In this document: positions 15,405-24,635 of the stretch, piece after piece
Layout of the letters: the number at the start of each line of letters is the position of its first letter
Numbering within the stretch: position 1 is the stretch's first letter
Source of the DNA: Salinispora cortesiana
GTDB taxonomy: Bacteria > Actinomycetota > Actinomycetes > Mycobacteriales > Micromonosporaceae
Direction of reading: 5' to 3'
DNA length: 38,597 nt
Assembly (NCBI RefSeq): GCF_000484695.1
Contig: NZ_AXVR01000046.1
Span: forward strand, 1-38,597
The notes under the pieces: generated by a model
Told to the model about the DNA's origin: nothing
Database searches by the model: none
What the model saw: only the letters and a program-made list of their open reading frames with translations
Translations under genes and position numbers: made by a program

Positions 15405-15624
15405 GTACGCACTGCTCCTCTTGTCCGTCCGGTGGTCAACGTACTTCTCCAGCTAACCATCTGTAGCGGGCAACGCCTTCTCGATTCCGAACCAATCCAT
15501 CATCAGCATGGCGCCCACCCTGGACCGCCAGCCGTACGTCCTCCGGCGGAGGCGGAGGCATCACATCGCAAACAGCCCCGTCGACGGTCCGCGGGGCAGG
15601 CCAACCCACGAGGTAGGCCACACC

Positions 15625-17199
15625 CTACCGATCTTGGGGGTCGCGAAAGCGCCGGATGAGAACCACCAGGACGAACAGCGCGACCAGGGCGGCGAGCCCC
15701 AAGCTGAACTGCATACCCCGCACGAAGGTCCGGTCTGCGACCGTACGAATCGTCGTCACCTGATCGGAATCGGGATGGTCGATTGGTCGACCGGGCCCTA
15801 CTATCGCCTCAAAAGCGTTCGGGTTGGTGTCGTCAACGATTTGTTCGACAACAGCAGCCCGCTCGTCACCGTCGGGAATGGTCCTGGACAGGTCACCGTC
15901 GAGGGCGACACTGACCCATACCGAAACGATCGTTCCCATCAGGGCGTAGCCGGCGGTTGATCCGAGACCTCGTTGGGTGGCCACGATGCCCGAGGCCATG
16001 CCGGCTCGCTCCACCGGCACCGAATTCAACGCCAGCCCCTGCACCGGCGGGATGATCAGGGAGAGACCCGCGCCCAGGAGCAGGAAGCCCAGCACAGTGG
16101 CGATGACACTCTGCGCCACCCCGACCACCATGACGGCCAATCCGACAACGAGCAGAACCTGGCCGGCGAGAGCCGGCAGGCGGGGACCACGGCGGGCCGC
16201 GATGTAGCCAGCCACCGGGGAGAACACCACCGATGCGAGGGAGGACGGCAGGATAAGCAGCCCCGCCTCCACCGGGGAGTAGAGCCGGACGTTCTGAAAG
16301 TACTGGGTGACGATCAACAAGGCACCGTACACCGTGAAGAAGCCAAAGAATATGGCCATGTTTCCCAGCCGGTAGGCGCGGCTGGTGAAGAGCCGAAGAT
16401 CCATCATCGGTGACTGGGTGCGGAGCTCGCGGACGATGAAGGAAACGAGGCCCACGGCGAAGGCCACGAACGTTACAAGAATGATCGGCGATCCCCAGCC
16501 CAGATCATGGCCATCGATGACAGCAAAAGTAAACGCTCCGACTGTGATCACAAACAGCAGCTGCCCGGGCAGGTCGACAACACGACGGGCGGATTCACGT
16601 GACTCGGCCACGAACCGAAGGGTGAGCCCGACCGCAAGCACGGCGACCGGAACATTGACGAAGAAGACAACCCGCCAGCTCGCAACCTCGGTCAGGATCC
16701 CACCGAGCGGCGGACCGAGCGCCAGCCCGATGTCCGCGACCGCCGCAAAGAGCCCGAGGGCAAGGAAGCGTTGCCGCTTTTGGGGGAAAGTCGCCGAGAC
16801 CAGGGCCAGCGCGGAGACGGTGATGACGGCCGAAGCCACTCCCTGTATCCCCCGCGCCACCAGCATAACCGTGAAGGTGGAGGTTAGTCCGGCGGTCACC
16901 GAGGCCACGATGAAGACCACCACTGCGGTCAGGTACAGTCGCCGCCGCCCGAACCGGTCTGCCACGGTGGCCGCGGGCATGATGGCGACAGCCATTCCCA
17001 TGCTGTAGGCGGCGACGATCCACTGCAGCCCGGACTCCCCCAAGTCATAGAAGGCCTGAATTCGGGGTAGTGCCACATTCGCTACCAGCACGTCGTGCAG
17101 GGTGATGAAGACACCAAGACCAGCAGCGACAATTGTCCACTTCTGGGCCCGCGTCCACGGGCGGTTCTCGCCCGTCTCGGTTTCCGCCCCCGCATCCAC
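15625..17199 (-). CDS. MFS drug exporter, DHA2 (EmrB/QacA) family, 14 TM
   Basis: 524 residues. Motif A of the major facilitator superfamily (VADRFGRRRLYL, about 80-91) and the antiporter motif C (LALGPPLGGIL, about 160-170) are visible, with 14 predicted hydrophobic helices and a larger external loop before the last one, as in proton-driven DHA2 multidrug efflux pumps. The start is GTG at 17199 with only a weak ribosome site. It is flanked by DUF1801 (220 bases away) and glutamate decarboxylase, both also minus strand. It is a candidate second export/self-resistance system for the indolocarbazole or its neighbours. Confidence 0.9.
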   Translation of the reverse strand: MDAGAETETGENRPWTRAQKWTIVAAGLGVFITLHDVLVANVALPRIQAFYDLGESGLQWIVAAYSMGMAVAIMPAATVADRFGRRRLYLTAVVVFIVASVTAGLTSTFTVMLVARGIQGVASAVITVSALALVSATFPQKRQRFLALGLFAAVADIGLALGPPLGGILTEVASWRVVFFVNVPVAVLAVGLTLRFVAESRESARRVVDLPGQLLFVITVGAFTFAVIDGHDLGWGSPIILVTFVAFAVGLVSFIVRELRTQSPMMDLRLFTSRAYRLGNMAIFFGFFTVYGALLIVTQYFQNVRLYSPVEAGLLILPSSLASVVFSPVAGYIAARRGPRLPALAGQVLLVVGLAVMVVGVAQSVIATVLGFLLLGAGLSLIIPPVQGLALNSVPVERAGMASGIVATQRGLGSTAGYALMGTIVSVWVSVALDGDLSRTIPDGDERAAVVEQIVDDTNPNAFEAIVGPGRPIDHPDSDQVTTIRTVADRTFVRGMQFSLGLAALVALFVLVVLIRRFRDPQDR

Positions 17200-17506
17200 A
17201 GAATCACGGTAGGCGGATCATCGACGGTCCGCGGGGGATTGGGCGCTTCCGTGCGCCACCAGCCTCACGGGCCCAACGCCGCTGGACACCAAGCCCGAGC
17301 TGGTGGAGCCGCCCTCCGCCGTGTGGTGGTCACTCTCACTGCCATCGGTCGCCATCGGTTCGACGCATCGGCTAGGCGCAAGGACCGCGACGACTGAGCA
17401 TCGCCAGCCCGAGCACACTGACCTTCGCCAGCAGCTAGGCTGGCGCCCCGCCGGCTGAACGAGGCATGGCACTCCCCTAACTGGTCACCATCGTGCTCCC
17501 TGGTGA
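17200..17506. other. Intergenic stretch between the MFS and glutamate decarboxylase genes
   Basis: 307 bases separating two minus-strand genes. Short open frames occur, but none shows a ribosome site, codon bias or a recognisable motif. It presumably holds the end of the decarboxylase transcript and the MFS promoter; no definite hairpin or promoter is seen. Confidence 0.3.
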
Positions 17507-18904
17507 TCAATGGTGGAACCCAGATCGCTGGCCAACAGTCGGCATTGGAGCGTTCAATGAGTCAAGGTACGCCATCTCGGCATGGAGATCGGCGACGAAG
17601 ACCTCGGCAAGGTCACGGCTGAGCCCATTGCGAATAACAATCCGCTGTACGGTGAGTTCCGCCAGATCGTCGGGCAACGAGTAGGTGGGGACCTGCCAGC
17701 CCTTCATGCGCAAACGATCGGACAGGTGGTGCAGGTTCCAATTGGTTGTGTATCCCTCACGGAGGCGCCAGGTCAGCGCAGGAATATCACTACCGTCACT
17801 CCACAGCTCGAGCTGTGGCATCTTTACCAACTCCTGCGAAAGGTACCGCGCAACGTCATGCATGGCCAGCTGCACCCGCCGGTAGCCCTCCCGACCGAGA
17901 CGCAGGAAGAGGTAGTATTGCAATAAAACCTGGGCTCCCGGTCGGGTGAAGCTCAAACCGATCGTCGGCGTCTCGCCGCCAAGATAGGTCACGTGGAATA
18001 GCAGGTCCTCGGGCAGTACCGTCGGATCTCGCCAGAGCACCCAGCCCAGACCCGGATATGTCAGGCCATACTTGTGGCCGGAAACATTTATTGACGCTAC
18101 CCGACTTACGCGAAAATCCCAGACAATCTCGGGCTGAGTAAAGGGCGCGACGAATGCACCAGTAGCTCCGTCCACATGAATTGGTATGTCAAACCCCCGC
18201 GATGCCTGAATTTCATCCAGCGCCGCCGCGATCCGCTTGACCGGCTCATACATGCCGGTATACGTCACGCCGAAAATCGCCACGACGCCGATCGTATTCT
18301 CGTCCACGTATGAACCGAGGTCATGACCGTCGAGGACTCTGTGCTCGTCGGAGATCGGGACAATTCGGGGCTCGACCTCCCAATAGTTGCAAAACTTTTT
18401 CCAGCACACCTGAGCCGCACTGGACATCACCAGATTGGGAGAACTGGCCGACTTGCCCGCGCTGCGACGGGCATGTTGCCAACGGCGCTTGAGCGCCAAG
18501 CCACCCAACATGCACGCTTCCGAGGAGCCGGTCGTGGACGCACCGATGGAACTCTGCGGATCCGGCGCATGCCAGAGATCTGCCAGCATAACCAAACACC
18601 GGCTCTCTATTGCACCAGTCGCCTGATACTCATCTCTGTCGATCAGATTCTTGTCAAACGTCTTGACAAACAGCTTCTCGGCATAACTATCCATCCAGGT
18701 TCCAACAAACGTTGCCAAGTTGAGTCGCGCGTTCCCGTCGAGAGCCACCTCGTCGTGCACGATTTGGTACGCGGTTTCTGGCAATGAGCCGGCATCTGGG
18801 ATCGAGAATCGGGCAAGCTCGGTGGACTCCCCTGGGCGCGCGAACATCGGATTCAGCCCAACTGAGTTCGAATCGACTGAATCCTCTTGGCCCATGCTCG
18901 GCAT
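17507..18904 (-). CDS. gad: Glutamate decarboxylase (PLP-dependent, GadB family)
   Basis: 465 residues, the full GadB length. The PLP lysine is Lys278 in NVSGHKYGLTYPGLGW, and the cofactor-contacting Asp245 lies in IHVDGATGAF. GSSEACMLGGLALKRRW (127-142) and the early LNLATFVGTWM are standard GAD motifs. The reaction is alpha-decarboxylation of L-glutamate to GABA in the cytoplasm, consuming a proton. AGGAGCGAC directly precedes the ATG at 18904. Codon 327 is TTA. The gene is monocistronic with no antiporter (gadC) beside it. It may be an acid-stress or GABA-shunt gene, or supply GABA to a pathway in which the C26-like protein at 5234 also acts; the latter is speculation. Confidence 0.93.
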   Translation of the reverse strand: MPSMGQEDSVDSNSVGLNPMFARPGESTELARFSIPDAGSLPETAYQIVHDEVALDGNARLNLATFVGTWMDSYAEKLFVKTFDKNLIDRDEYQATGAIESRCLVMLADLWHAPDPQSSIGASTTGSSEACMLGGLALKRRWQHARRSAGKSASSPNLVMSSAAQVCWKKFCNYWEVEPRIVPISDEHRVLDGHDLGSYVDENTIGVVAIFGVTYTGMYEPVKRIAAALDEIQASRGFDIPIHVDGATGAFVAPFTQPEIVWDFRVSRVASINVSGHKYGLTYPGLGWVLWRDPTVLPEDLLFHVTYLGGETPTIGLSFTRPGAQVLLQYYLFLRLGREGYRRVQLAMHDVARYLSQELVKMPQLELWSDGSDIPALTWRLREGYTTNWNLHHLSDRLRMKGWQVPTYSLPDDLAELTVQRIVIRNGLSRDLAEVFVADLHAEMAYLDSLNAPMPTVGQRSGFHH

Positions 18905-19218
18905 GTCGCTCCTCGGGTTTGCCAGCTACGAAGACTCAGCCGTACACCAAACCCGCGGTTACCACCCGCAGCACAGGCTTCCGTCGGGCACACCCTACGC
19001 CGCCATCGTGTCCAGCGCCGGAATTCGCAACAGCTTGCCCCGAGGCTCGGCCCGTCGGCAACGTTCGGTCGACACCAACCCCGCCGGCTCGCTACATCCG
19101 GCTCTACCGCACCGCCGTCACGACGAGCCTCCACCGGGCGCGGTCTACCCGCAACGGTCTCGGTGTTTAAACGTCTCGGCTCCTCCAGGCGGCTTCTGCG
19201 GCGGCGGGTCTGGACCGG

Positions 19219-19967
19219 CTAGTCAGCGGGCTTGCGTGCCACACAGCCATACACGAACACCTGGTCAGGCTGCGGTTTCGGACTGCGCCAGACGTCGACC
19301 GCGCAGATGCCGTCGTCGGTCGGTCGCCAACGTCCGAGTAGCGGTCGGATTCGGTCCAGGTCCCGGAGATACAGCGGCCGGCCAGCCTGCTCAAGAATCT
19401 TCGCCAGAATCGTCGGATAGGAGGCCAGGGCCTCACCGTCAAATCCGCCACCAGGAGGCTACCGGGAGGCACCCAGTCGAAGAGATCGGAAAGCGCGTTC
19501 CGGAGCTCCCGGTCCTCCAGAGAAGTCGAAAGCCCGACTAACACCACGCCGATCCGTGCGGTGGGGTCGAGGATGCGCTCCGCTGCTTCTTGATCAAGGG
19601 TGCCGGGCGCCGCAGCGTCACAGTAGGCGTAGTCCACGCCCGGCAGGGCACTAAGGACCTCGCGCCCAAACGCAATGTTTTCGGGGTCGATATCGGTATA
19701 CAGAACACGAGCGCTCGGCACGATCTCGTGCACGTTGCCCTGGGTGGGGGTTCCCGCCCCGAGCACCAGGAACTGTTCGACCCCTTCGTCGGCTACGACT
19801 CGGACGGCGCGCCCGACGAAATCCCGCAGGTTGCGGTACACCTGGGGGAATCCTGGATAGAGACCAGCGAATTCAGTCGCTGCCGCCGCGTCAACTGGGA
19901 AGTGATGTGTGCCGCCGAGCCAGTGATCGATAATGCGTCCACTGTTCGGGATCTGCGGTTCTGACAT
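19219..19967 (-). pseudogene. DUF574-type SAM-dependent methyltransferase, interrupted by a -1 base frameshift
   Basis: From ATG 19967 the first ~175 residues show the DUF574 (Methyltransf_19) pattern: NSGRIIDHWLGGTHHFPVD, then a VEQFLVLGAGTPTQGNVHE SAM loop and VLYTDIDPENIAFGREVL. After VADL the frame runs into an Arg/Ser/Thr-rich nonsense tail ending at 19167. Shifting one frame at the AAA run 19441-19443 restores a sensible C-terminus (DGEALASYPTILAKILEQAG ... VFVYGCVARKPAD) ending in TAG at 19219-19221. One missing base in that run would repair the 249-residue gene. It is either a recent inactivation or a sequencing error. The family has many paralogues in actinomycetes and no firm function. 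Confidence 0.75.
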
Positions 19968-20316
19968 GTGAGCACCCAAGAGTAGATAACCATCGAACCC
20001 TTACTTGGTCTGGGCTCGTCGTCCAGGCTATCTGCAAGTGTAGTGCAGCGTAGTGAAATATTGCTCGGTGTCAGACCGGCATTCACCTTACGACCACTCG
20101 GTCATTTGCGTCAAGGCAGTACCTATCGCCCAAGCGCCCCTATTGATCGTCCGACAGGGGCGACCAACCCGGCGTGCAAACGGGATCACCCCCTAATGAG
20201 GAGTGCGAATATTTCTCCCTGCCGCACATTCAGCAGCGAGTGAAGCTTCAAGGCCTTTGGGATCATGTAATGCAAGGCTTGTCAGCACCGGGTGCGCGCG
20301 CCGATGCCCAAGTCCA
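19968..20316. other. Intergenic stretch between the sugar-gene end of the sta unit and the DUF574 gene
   Basis: 349 bases, AT-richer than its flanks. It holds a weak hairpin (7-base arms CGCCCCT at 20135-20141 and AGGGGCG at 20156-20162, loop 14) that could help end the long minus-strand sta transcript, and the presumed upstream region of the DUF574 gene. No gene is supported here. Confidence 0.35.
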
Positions 20317-21726
20317 CTACGTCGCCCCGCACCTGGAGGGATCCAGACGCACCGCACCGGCGTTGAGACAGGCAAGCAGGGTGCGGGCCTGGACGTTGAG
20401 GTAGTGGCCGTGCTGGGCGAGATTGTTGAGCTGCCCCGGGGTTGCCCAGCGGAAGCCAGCGGGCGGGTCGAGCGGCGCCTGCGTCTCGTCGGCCTCGACG
20501 AACAGATAGCTGTTCTCGGCGTTGAGAAACCTACCGCCCTCCTCGGAATGCAGCGCCGCATAGCGGACCCGATCGGGCCCTGCCGCGCGGACGACATCAA
20601 GGAAGTACGGGCGCATCGGCTGCGGCAGGTGCGACCAGTTGTCTGGCGTGCACTGCACCGTCGGTGCCAGCTCGACGGTATCCAGGAACCCAGCCTCCAC
20701 CTTTGCCTGTACCAACAAGTGCGGCACACCCGCGAAGTGGCGGAACAGGAAGGCGCTCACACCGATGCCCGTCGGCTCGAACAGCGGCTGCGACCAGCGG
20801 GCAACCTCACGGTTGCCCGCCTCGACCGCCACGGCAACCAGGCGGAAGTATCGGCCGTCGTCCCGACCGAGAGTATGGTCGCCACGCTTCCACTCTTTGA
20901 TACCAGCCAGCGGAACCCGCTCGACGGTCAGGGTGTGGCGGGACCGTTCGACGGTGAACCAGGACCGCAGCTCCGTGTCGGTGCATAGAGCAGCCGGCTC
21001 GGTTGGCATCACCGGACAAGTGGCCAGAACCGTCCGGGCATCCATGTTTATGACATTGTTGTGACGCAGCAACTCACCGATCTGCCCAAGGGTAAGCCAG
21101 CAGAAGTCGTCGTCCACCAGCACCTCGCCCACCGCTTCCATCACGATATTGCGGTTGGACTTCCGAAAGAACCAGGAGCCGTGCTCCGACTGGAGGACGT
21201 CGGTCAGAACAGTTCCACGGCTGGGGTCGGTGAAGTATTCCAGGTACTTAACCGGCGCTCCCCGATGTGCGCCCGTGTAGTTACTGTGCGTGGCCTGCAC
21301 CGTCGGTGACAACTGTAGGAGATTGCGGTTGCCGGGCTCCATCTTCGCCTGAAGGAGGAAGTGCAAGACACCATCGATTTCCTTGGCCAGAATGCCGAGT
21401 ATTCCCACCTCGGGCTGCCGAATGATCGGCTGCTGCCACCGCCCAATCACTCCATTGCTATGGCTGACATCGATTCCCTCAACCGAAAAGAATCGGCCGG
21501 TGTGGTGGTGCAGATTACCGGTGTCCGTCGCGAAGAACCAGCCATCCAGGTCACTCAGCGCTATTCGCTCGACCTGGAAGTGATGAGCCCGCGCCCGCTC
21601 CGCGAGCCATCCGGCGACCTCGGCCGTGCGCAGCCCGAAGCCCTCGGCCCGCCAAGCCGCCGAGCGAGCCAGCCGTTGAGCCAGAGTGTCGTCGGCGCGT
21701 CGGCGCAGCACCGTCGGCGCGGTCAT
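20317..21726 (-). CDS. staJ: NDP-4-keto-6-deoxyhexose 2,3-dehydratase (StaJ-like)
   Basis: 469 residues with the two-fold repeated architecture of the EvaA/TylX3 family: WQQPIIRQPEVGILGIL...LSPTVQATHSNYT in the first half and SQPLFEPTGIGVSAF...LAPTVQCTPDNWS in the second. In the L-ristosamine pathway of staurosporine, StaJ removes the C2 hydroxyl so that the aminotransferase can act at C3. The ATG at 21726 is chosen because homology starts soon after it; a GTG at 21828 overlapping the ketoreductase gene would add 34 low-complexity residues. It is last in the long minus-strand unit, 70 bases after the ketoreductase. A paralogue at 7236-8630 is a second copy of the same function. Confidence 0.93.
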   Translation of the reverse strand: MTAPTVLRRRADDTLAQRLARSAAWRAEGFGLRTAEVAGWLAERARAHHFQVERIALSDLDGWFFATDTGNLHHHTGRFFSVEGIDVSHSNGVIGRWQQPIIRQPEVGILGILAKEIDGVLHFLLQAKMEPGNRNLLQLSPTVQATHSNYTGAHRGAPVKYLEYFTDPSRGTVLTDVLQSEHGSWFFRKSNRNIVMEAVGEVLVDDDFCWLTLGQIGELLRHNNVINMDARTVLATCPVMPTEPAALCTDTELRSWFTVERSRHTLTVERVPLAGIKEWKRGDHTLGRDDGRYFRLVAVAVEAGNREVARWSQPLFEPTGIGVSAFLFRHFAGVPHLLVQAKVEAGFLDTVELAPTVQCTPDNWSHLPQPMRPYFLDVVRAAGPDRVRYAALHSEEGGRFLNAENSYLFVEADETQAPLDPPAGFRWATPGQLNNLAQHGHYLNVQARTLLACLNAGAVRLDPSRCGAT

Positions 21727-21796
21727 CGAGTGCCCCGGACGGGAGGTTGCCTGACCGGCCGCCGGGCCGGCAGCGGGCGAACGGCATACCGCCGGG

Positions 21797-22801
21797 TCAT
21801 GACAGCTCCGCCTCGACACCACTGACACAGAAGTTGATCGTGTGCCGCAGGGCCTCGGTCAGCGGCACCTGCGGGCGCCAGCCGCTGACGGCCCGGAACG
21901 GGGTCGCATCGATCGTGATGTGGTGAAAGTCGCCTGGCTCCGCGTGCGGGGGCGGGGGAACCGAGACGACCCGCACCGGCGGCCTGCCGGTGCGTTCAGC
22001 GACCAGATTCGCCACCGCGGTGAATACCTCACCCAGGGGCAGCCCACTCCCGGACCCGAGTAGCCACGAGCGCCCAGCCAGGGCATCGCTGTGATCAACC
22101 GCTGCGACGAGCGCCCGCGCCACGTCCTCAACGTAGAGCAGGTCCCGGCGCACGGTGCCGTCGTGCCACATGGTGATCGGTTCGCCGGCCAGAGCCCGTC
22201 GCACCATGGTGGACACGACGCCCTTGTCCCGGGCAGTAGAACGCGGGCCATACCCGAACACCGTGGGTAGCCGTATCGACACAGCTCGCAGGGTCTTCTC
22301 GGCGTGCGCGTCCAGCAGCACCTGCTCCGCGGCGAGCTTCTGTCGATCGTACTCGCCCTGGGGGCGGTCGGGCTCGCTGCCGTCGAGTACCTCCTTGTCA
22401 ATGGGCCCGACCTGCGAGACTGCGCCCGCGAAGACCACGGGCAGGGGCGCACGGTTCCGGTCACCGTCACGCAGCACCGCGACGAGGTCACGGATCAGCC
22501 CGACATTGACGCGCTCGGCAGCCAGGTTGCCTTCGTCGATGCGCCAGGTTGTCGAGCCGGCGATGTAGGCGATGGTATGGATGACGGCGTCCGCGCCGGC
22601 CACGGCCTGGGCCAGCCGGCCCGGCTCAGTGAGGTCGGCGGTGTGCACTTCGATCTCGGCGCGGGCACCTGCGGGGATCGAAGCCGCGCCGCGCGCGACC
22701 GCCCGCACCCGAACATCGCGGATGGCGAGCTCGCGTAGCACAGCGGAGCCGACGAAGCCGGTCGCACCGAGCAGCACGATGAGGGGACGTTCTACTGCCA
22801 C
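21797..22801 (-). CDS. staK: NDP-hexose 4-ketoreductase (StaK-like, extended SDR)
   Basis: 334 residues of the NAD-dependent epimerase/dehydratase family. The NAD(P) motif GATGFVG is at 12-18, the active-site YxxxK is in GEYDRQKLA, and DLLYVEDVARAL is typical of extended SDRs. Its expected role is NADPH reduction of the C4 ketone, the last step of NDP-L-ristosamine synthesis. The GTG at 22801 has GGAGG seven bases upstream, inside the epimerase gene; the two genes overlap by ten bases, indicating coupling. Low-complexity upstream residues argue against the longer reading. Confidence 0.88.
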   Translation of the reverse strand: MAVERPLIVLLGATGFVGSAVLRELAIRDVRVRAVARGAASIPAGARAEIEVHTADLTEPGRLAQAVAGADAVIHTIAYIAGSTTWRIDEGNLAAERVNVGLIRDLVAVLRDGDRNRAPLPVVFAGAVSQVGPIDKEVLDGSEPDRPQGEYDRQKLAAEQVLLDAHAEKTLRAVSIRLPTVFGYGPRSTARDKGVVSTMVRRALAGEPITMWHDGTVRRDLLYVEDVARALVAAVDHSDALAGRSWLLGSGSGLPLGEVFTAVANLVAERTGRPPVRVVSVPPPPHAEPGDFHHITIDATPFRAVSGWRPQVPLTEALRHTINFCVSGVEAELS

Positions 22802-23448
22802 AGCTTTGCCTCCACATCCCGGCACGTTCCGTAGTCACTGAGCAATCCGCGATCCAGCGCTTCGGCGAGCGTGGGGGCGGCCCGGTCCCGGTCGGACTGC
22901 AACGGAGTGATCCCGGCGGGCAGCGGCAGTCCCAGTGCCGGGTCCAGCGGCGAGATGGCCAGCTCGTCCTCCGCGACGTAGCCCCTGGACATGGCGTACA
23001 CGATCATGGAGTCATCGGCCAACGACAGGAAGGCGTGGCCGACTCCCACCGGGATGTAGATCGCTCGGCCGGTATCACCGCCGAGTTCGGTGCTGTCCCA
23101 ACGGCCGAAGGTGGGCGAACCGACCCTCAGGTCGATGAGAAAGTCCCGCACCTTCCCGTACGGGCAGTAGACGTACTTCGCTCGCCCTGGTGGCGTCGAG
23201 GTGAAGTGGATGCCTCGCAGCACGCCACGAGCCGACACGTTGTGGCTGAGATCGCGTACTGGGAACAGCGGCCGGCCGAACGTCGCGGTGAAGGCCGACT
23301 CCTGGTAGGGCGATGCGAACAACCCTCGCTCGTCTCGGTAGACGGAGGGCGTGAATTCGGCGGCACCGTCGATGGCGAGCCGGCGTACCGTCACTCCGTG
23401 AATGTCTTCATGTCGATGCCCACTGTTCGTGGACTTCTCCTCTGGCAT
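22792..23448 (-). CDS. staE: dTDP-4-keto-6-deoxyhexose (3,)5-epimerase (StaE-like, RmlC family)
   Basis: 218 residues of the RmlC cupin family. The segment GVLRGIHF (75-82) carries the catalytic base His81; AIYIPVGVGHAFLSL (129-143) is the conserved second strand pair. It converts the D-sugar to the L series at C5, needed for L-ristosamine. The ATG at 23448 has GGAGAA nine bases upstream. It lies 64 bases after the aminotransferase gene and overlaps the start of the ketoreductase gene. Whether it epimerises C3 as well cannot be told by eye; after 3-transamination only C5 should matter. Confidence 0.9.
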   Translation of the reverse strand: MPEEKSTNSGHRHEDIHGVTVRRLAIDGAAEFTPSVYRDERGLFASPYQESAFTATFGRPLFPVRDLSHNVSARGVLRGIHFTSTPPGRAKYVYCPYGKVRDFLIDLRVGSPTFGRWDSTELGGDTGRAIYIPVGVGHAFLSLADDSMIVYAMSRGYVAEDELAISPLDPALGLPLPAGITPLQSDRDRAAPTLAEALDRGLLSDYGTCRDVEAKLWQ

Positions 23449-23512
23449 CAGGATTCTCCTTCCGGGAACGGTTGTCGCTGCCGGTTCTTGGTTCCGGGGT
23501 TCTGGTGCGGGC

Positions 23513-24634
23513 TCACAGTCCGGCCAACACCTCACGCAGGGCCACTGCCACCCGCTCCTGCTCCGACTCCGGCAGGGACGGGTACATGGGCAGTGAGAAG
23601 ATCTCCTTGGCCAGCCGCTCGGTCACCGGCAGCGAGCCCTCGGTATAGCCGAGGTGCGCGAAGCCGTCCATGGTGTGTACCGGCCACGGGTAGCTGACGT
23701 TGAGCGAGATGTCATACGCCTGCAGCGCCTGGATGATCGCATCTCGCTGTGGATGCCGGACCACATAGACGTAGTGGACGTGGGTGTTGCCCGGGTTGGT
23801 GGTCGGCAGTCGCAGTCCACCGGGGCCAGAGAGGTCGCCGAGCAGTTGTTCCCACCGCCGGGCGACCGCGTTGCGCCCGGCGACGTACTCGTCCAATCGG
23901 CCAAGCTTGCGCCGCAGAATCTCGGCCTGCACCTCGTCAAGACGCGAGTTGTGCCCCGGCGTACGGACCACGTAGTAGACCTTGTCCATGCCGTAGTACC
24001 GCAGCTGCCGGAGGTTGCGGTCGACCGACTCGTCGGCGGTGATCACAGCTCCACCATCGCCGTAGGCGCCAAGGACCTTGGTGGGGTAGAACGAGAAAGC
24101 AGCCGCGTCGCCCATGGTGCCCGCGAGACGTTCATGGTGACGCGCACCGTGCGACTGCGCGCAGTCCTCCAGGACTCTCAGGCCGCGCTCCTCGGCGAGC
24201 CGGGTGAGTGGCGCCATGTCAACGCACTGGCCATAGAGGTGCACCGGCAGAATCGCGCGAGTCCGGGGCGTGATGGCGGCGGCGATCTGGTCGGTGTCCA
24301 TGAGGAAGTCGTCCTCGCGGACGTCAACGAAGACCGGTGTCGCTCCGGCCCCCACGATGGCGACCACGGTGGGAGCCGCTGTGTTGGAGACCGTGATGAC
24401 CTCGTCCCCGGGGCCGACGCCAAGCGCCTCCAAGCCCAGCTTCAACGCGTTGGTGCCGTTGTCGACGCCGGTGGCGTACGGCAGCGAGTGGTAGGCGGCG
24501 AACTCCTGCTCGAAGCCGCGGACGCTCGCACCGAGCACCAACTGCCCCGAGCCGAACACGGTTTGGACCGCGTCGAGGATGTCGTCCCTTTCCTTGGCGT
24601 ACTCCGGTAGGTAGTCCCACACACGGGTCGTCAT
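23513..24634 (-). CDS. staI: NDP-hexose 3-aminotransferase (StaI-like, DegT/DnrJ/EryC1 family)
   Basis: 373 residues, fold type I PLP enzyme of the sugar aminotransferase family. The PLP lysine is Lys186 in FSFYPTKVLGAYGDGGAV, with EDCAQSHGA (156-164) supplying the ring-nitrogen aspartate and GVDNGTNAL (56-64) the phosphate contact. It should transfer an amino group, probably from glutamate, to C3 of the 3,4-diketo sugar. AGGAG precedes the ATG at 24634; only one base separates it from the 4,6-dehydratase stop codon. Confidence 0.92.
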   Translation of the reverse strand: MTTRVWDYLPEYAKERDDILDAVQTVFGSGQLVLGASVRGFEQEFAAYHSLPYATGVDNGTNALKLGLEALGVGPGDEVITVSNTAAPTVVAIVGAGATPVFVDVREDDFLMDTDQIAAAITPRTRAILPVHLYGQCVDMAPLTRLAEERGLRVLEDCAQSHGARHHERLAGTMGDAAAFSFYPTKVLGAYGDGGAVITADESVDRNLRQLRYYGMDKVYYVVRTPGHNSRLDEVQAEILRRKLGRLDEYVAGRNAVARRWEQLLGDLSGPGGLRLPTTNPGNTHVHYVYVVRHPQRDAIIQALQAYDISLNVSYPWPVHTMDGFAHLGYTEGSLPVTERLAKEIFSLPMYPSLPESEQERVAVALREVLAGL

Positions 24635-24635
24635 T

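Noticed and set aside
17218..17472. Small minus-strand frame between the MFS and glutamate decarboxylase genes
   Set aside because: Composition is not protein-like, no ribosome site, and alternative frames are interrupted by stops.
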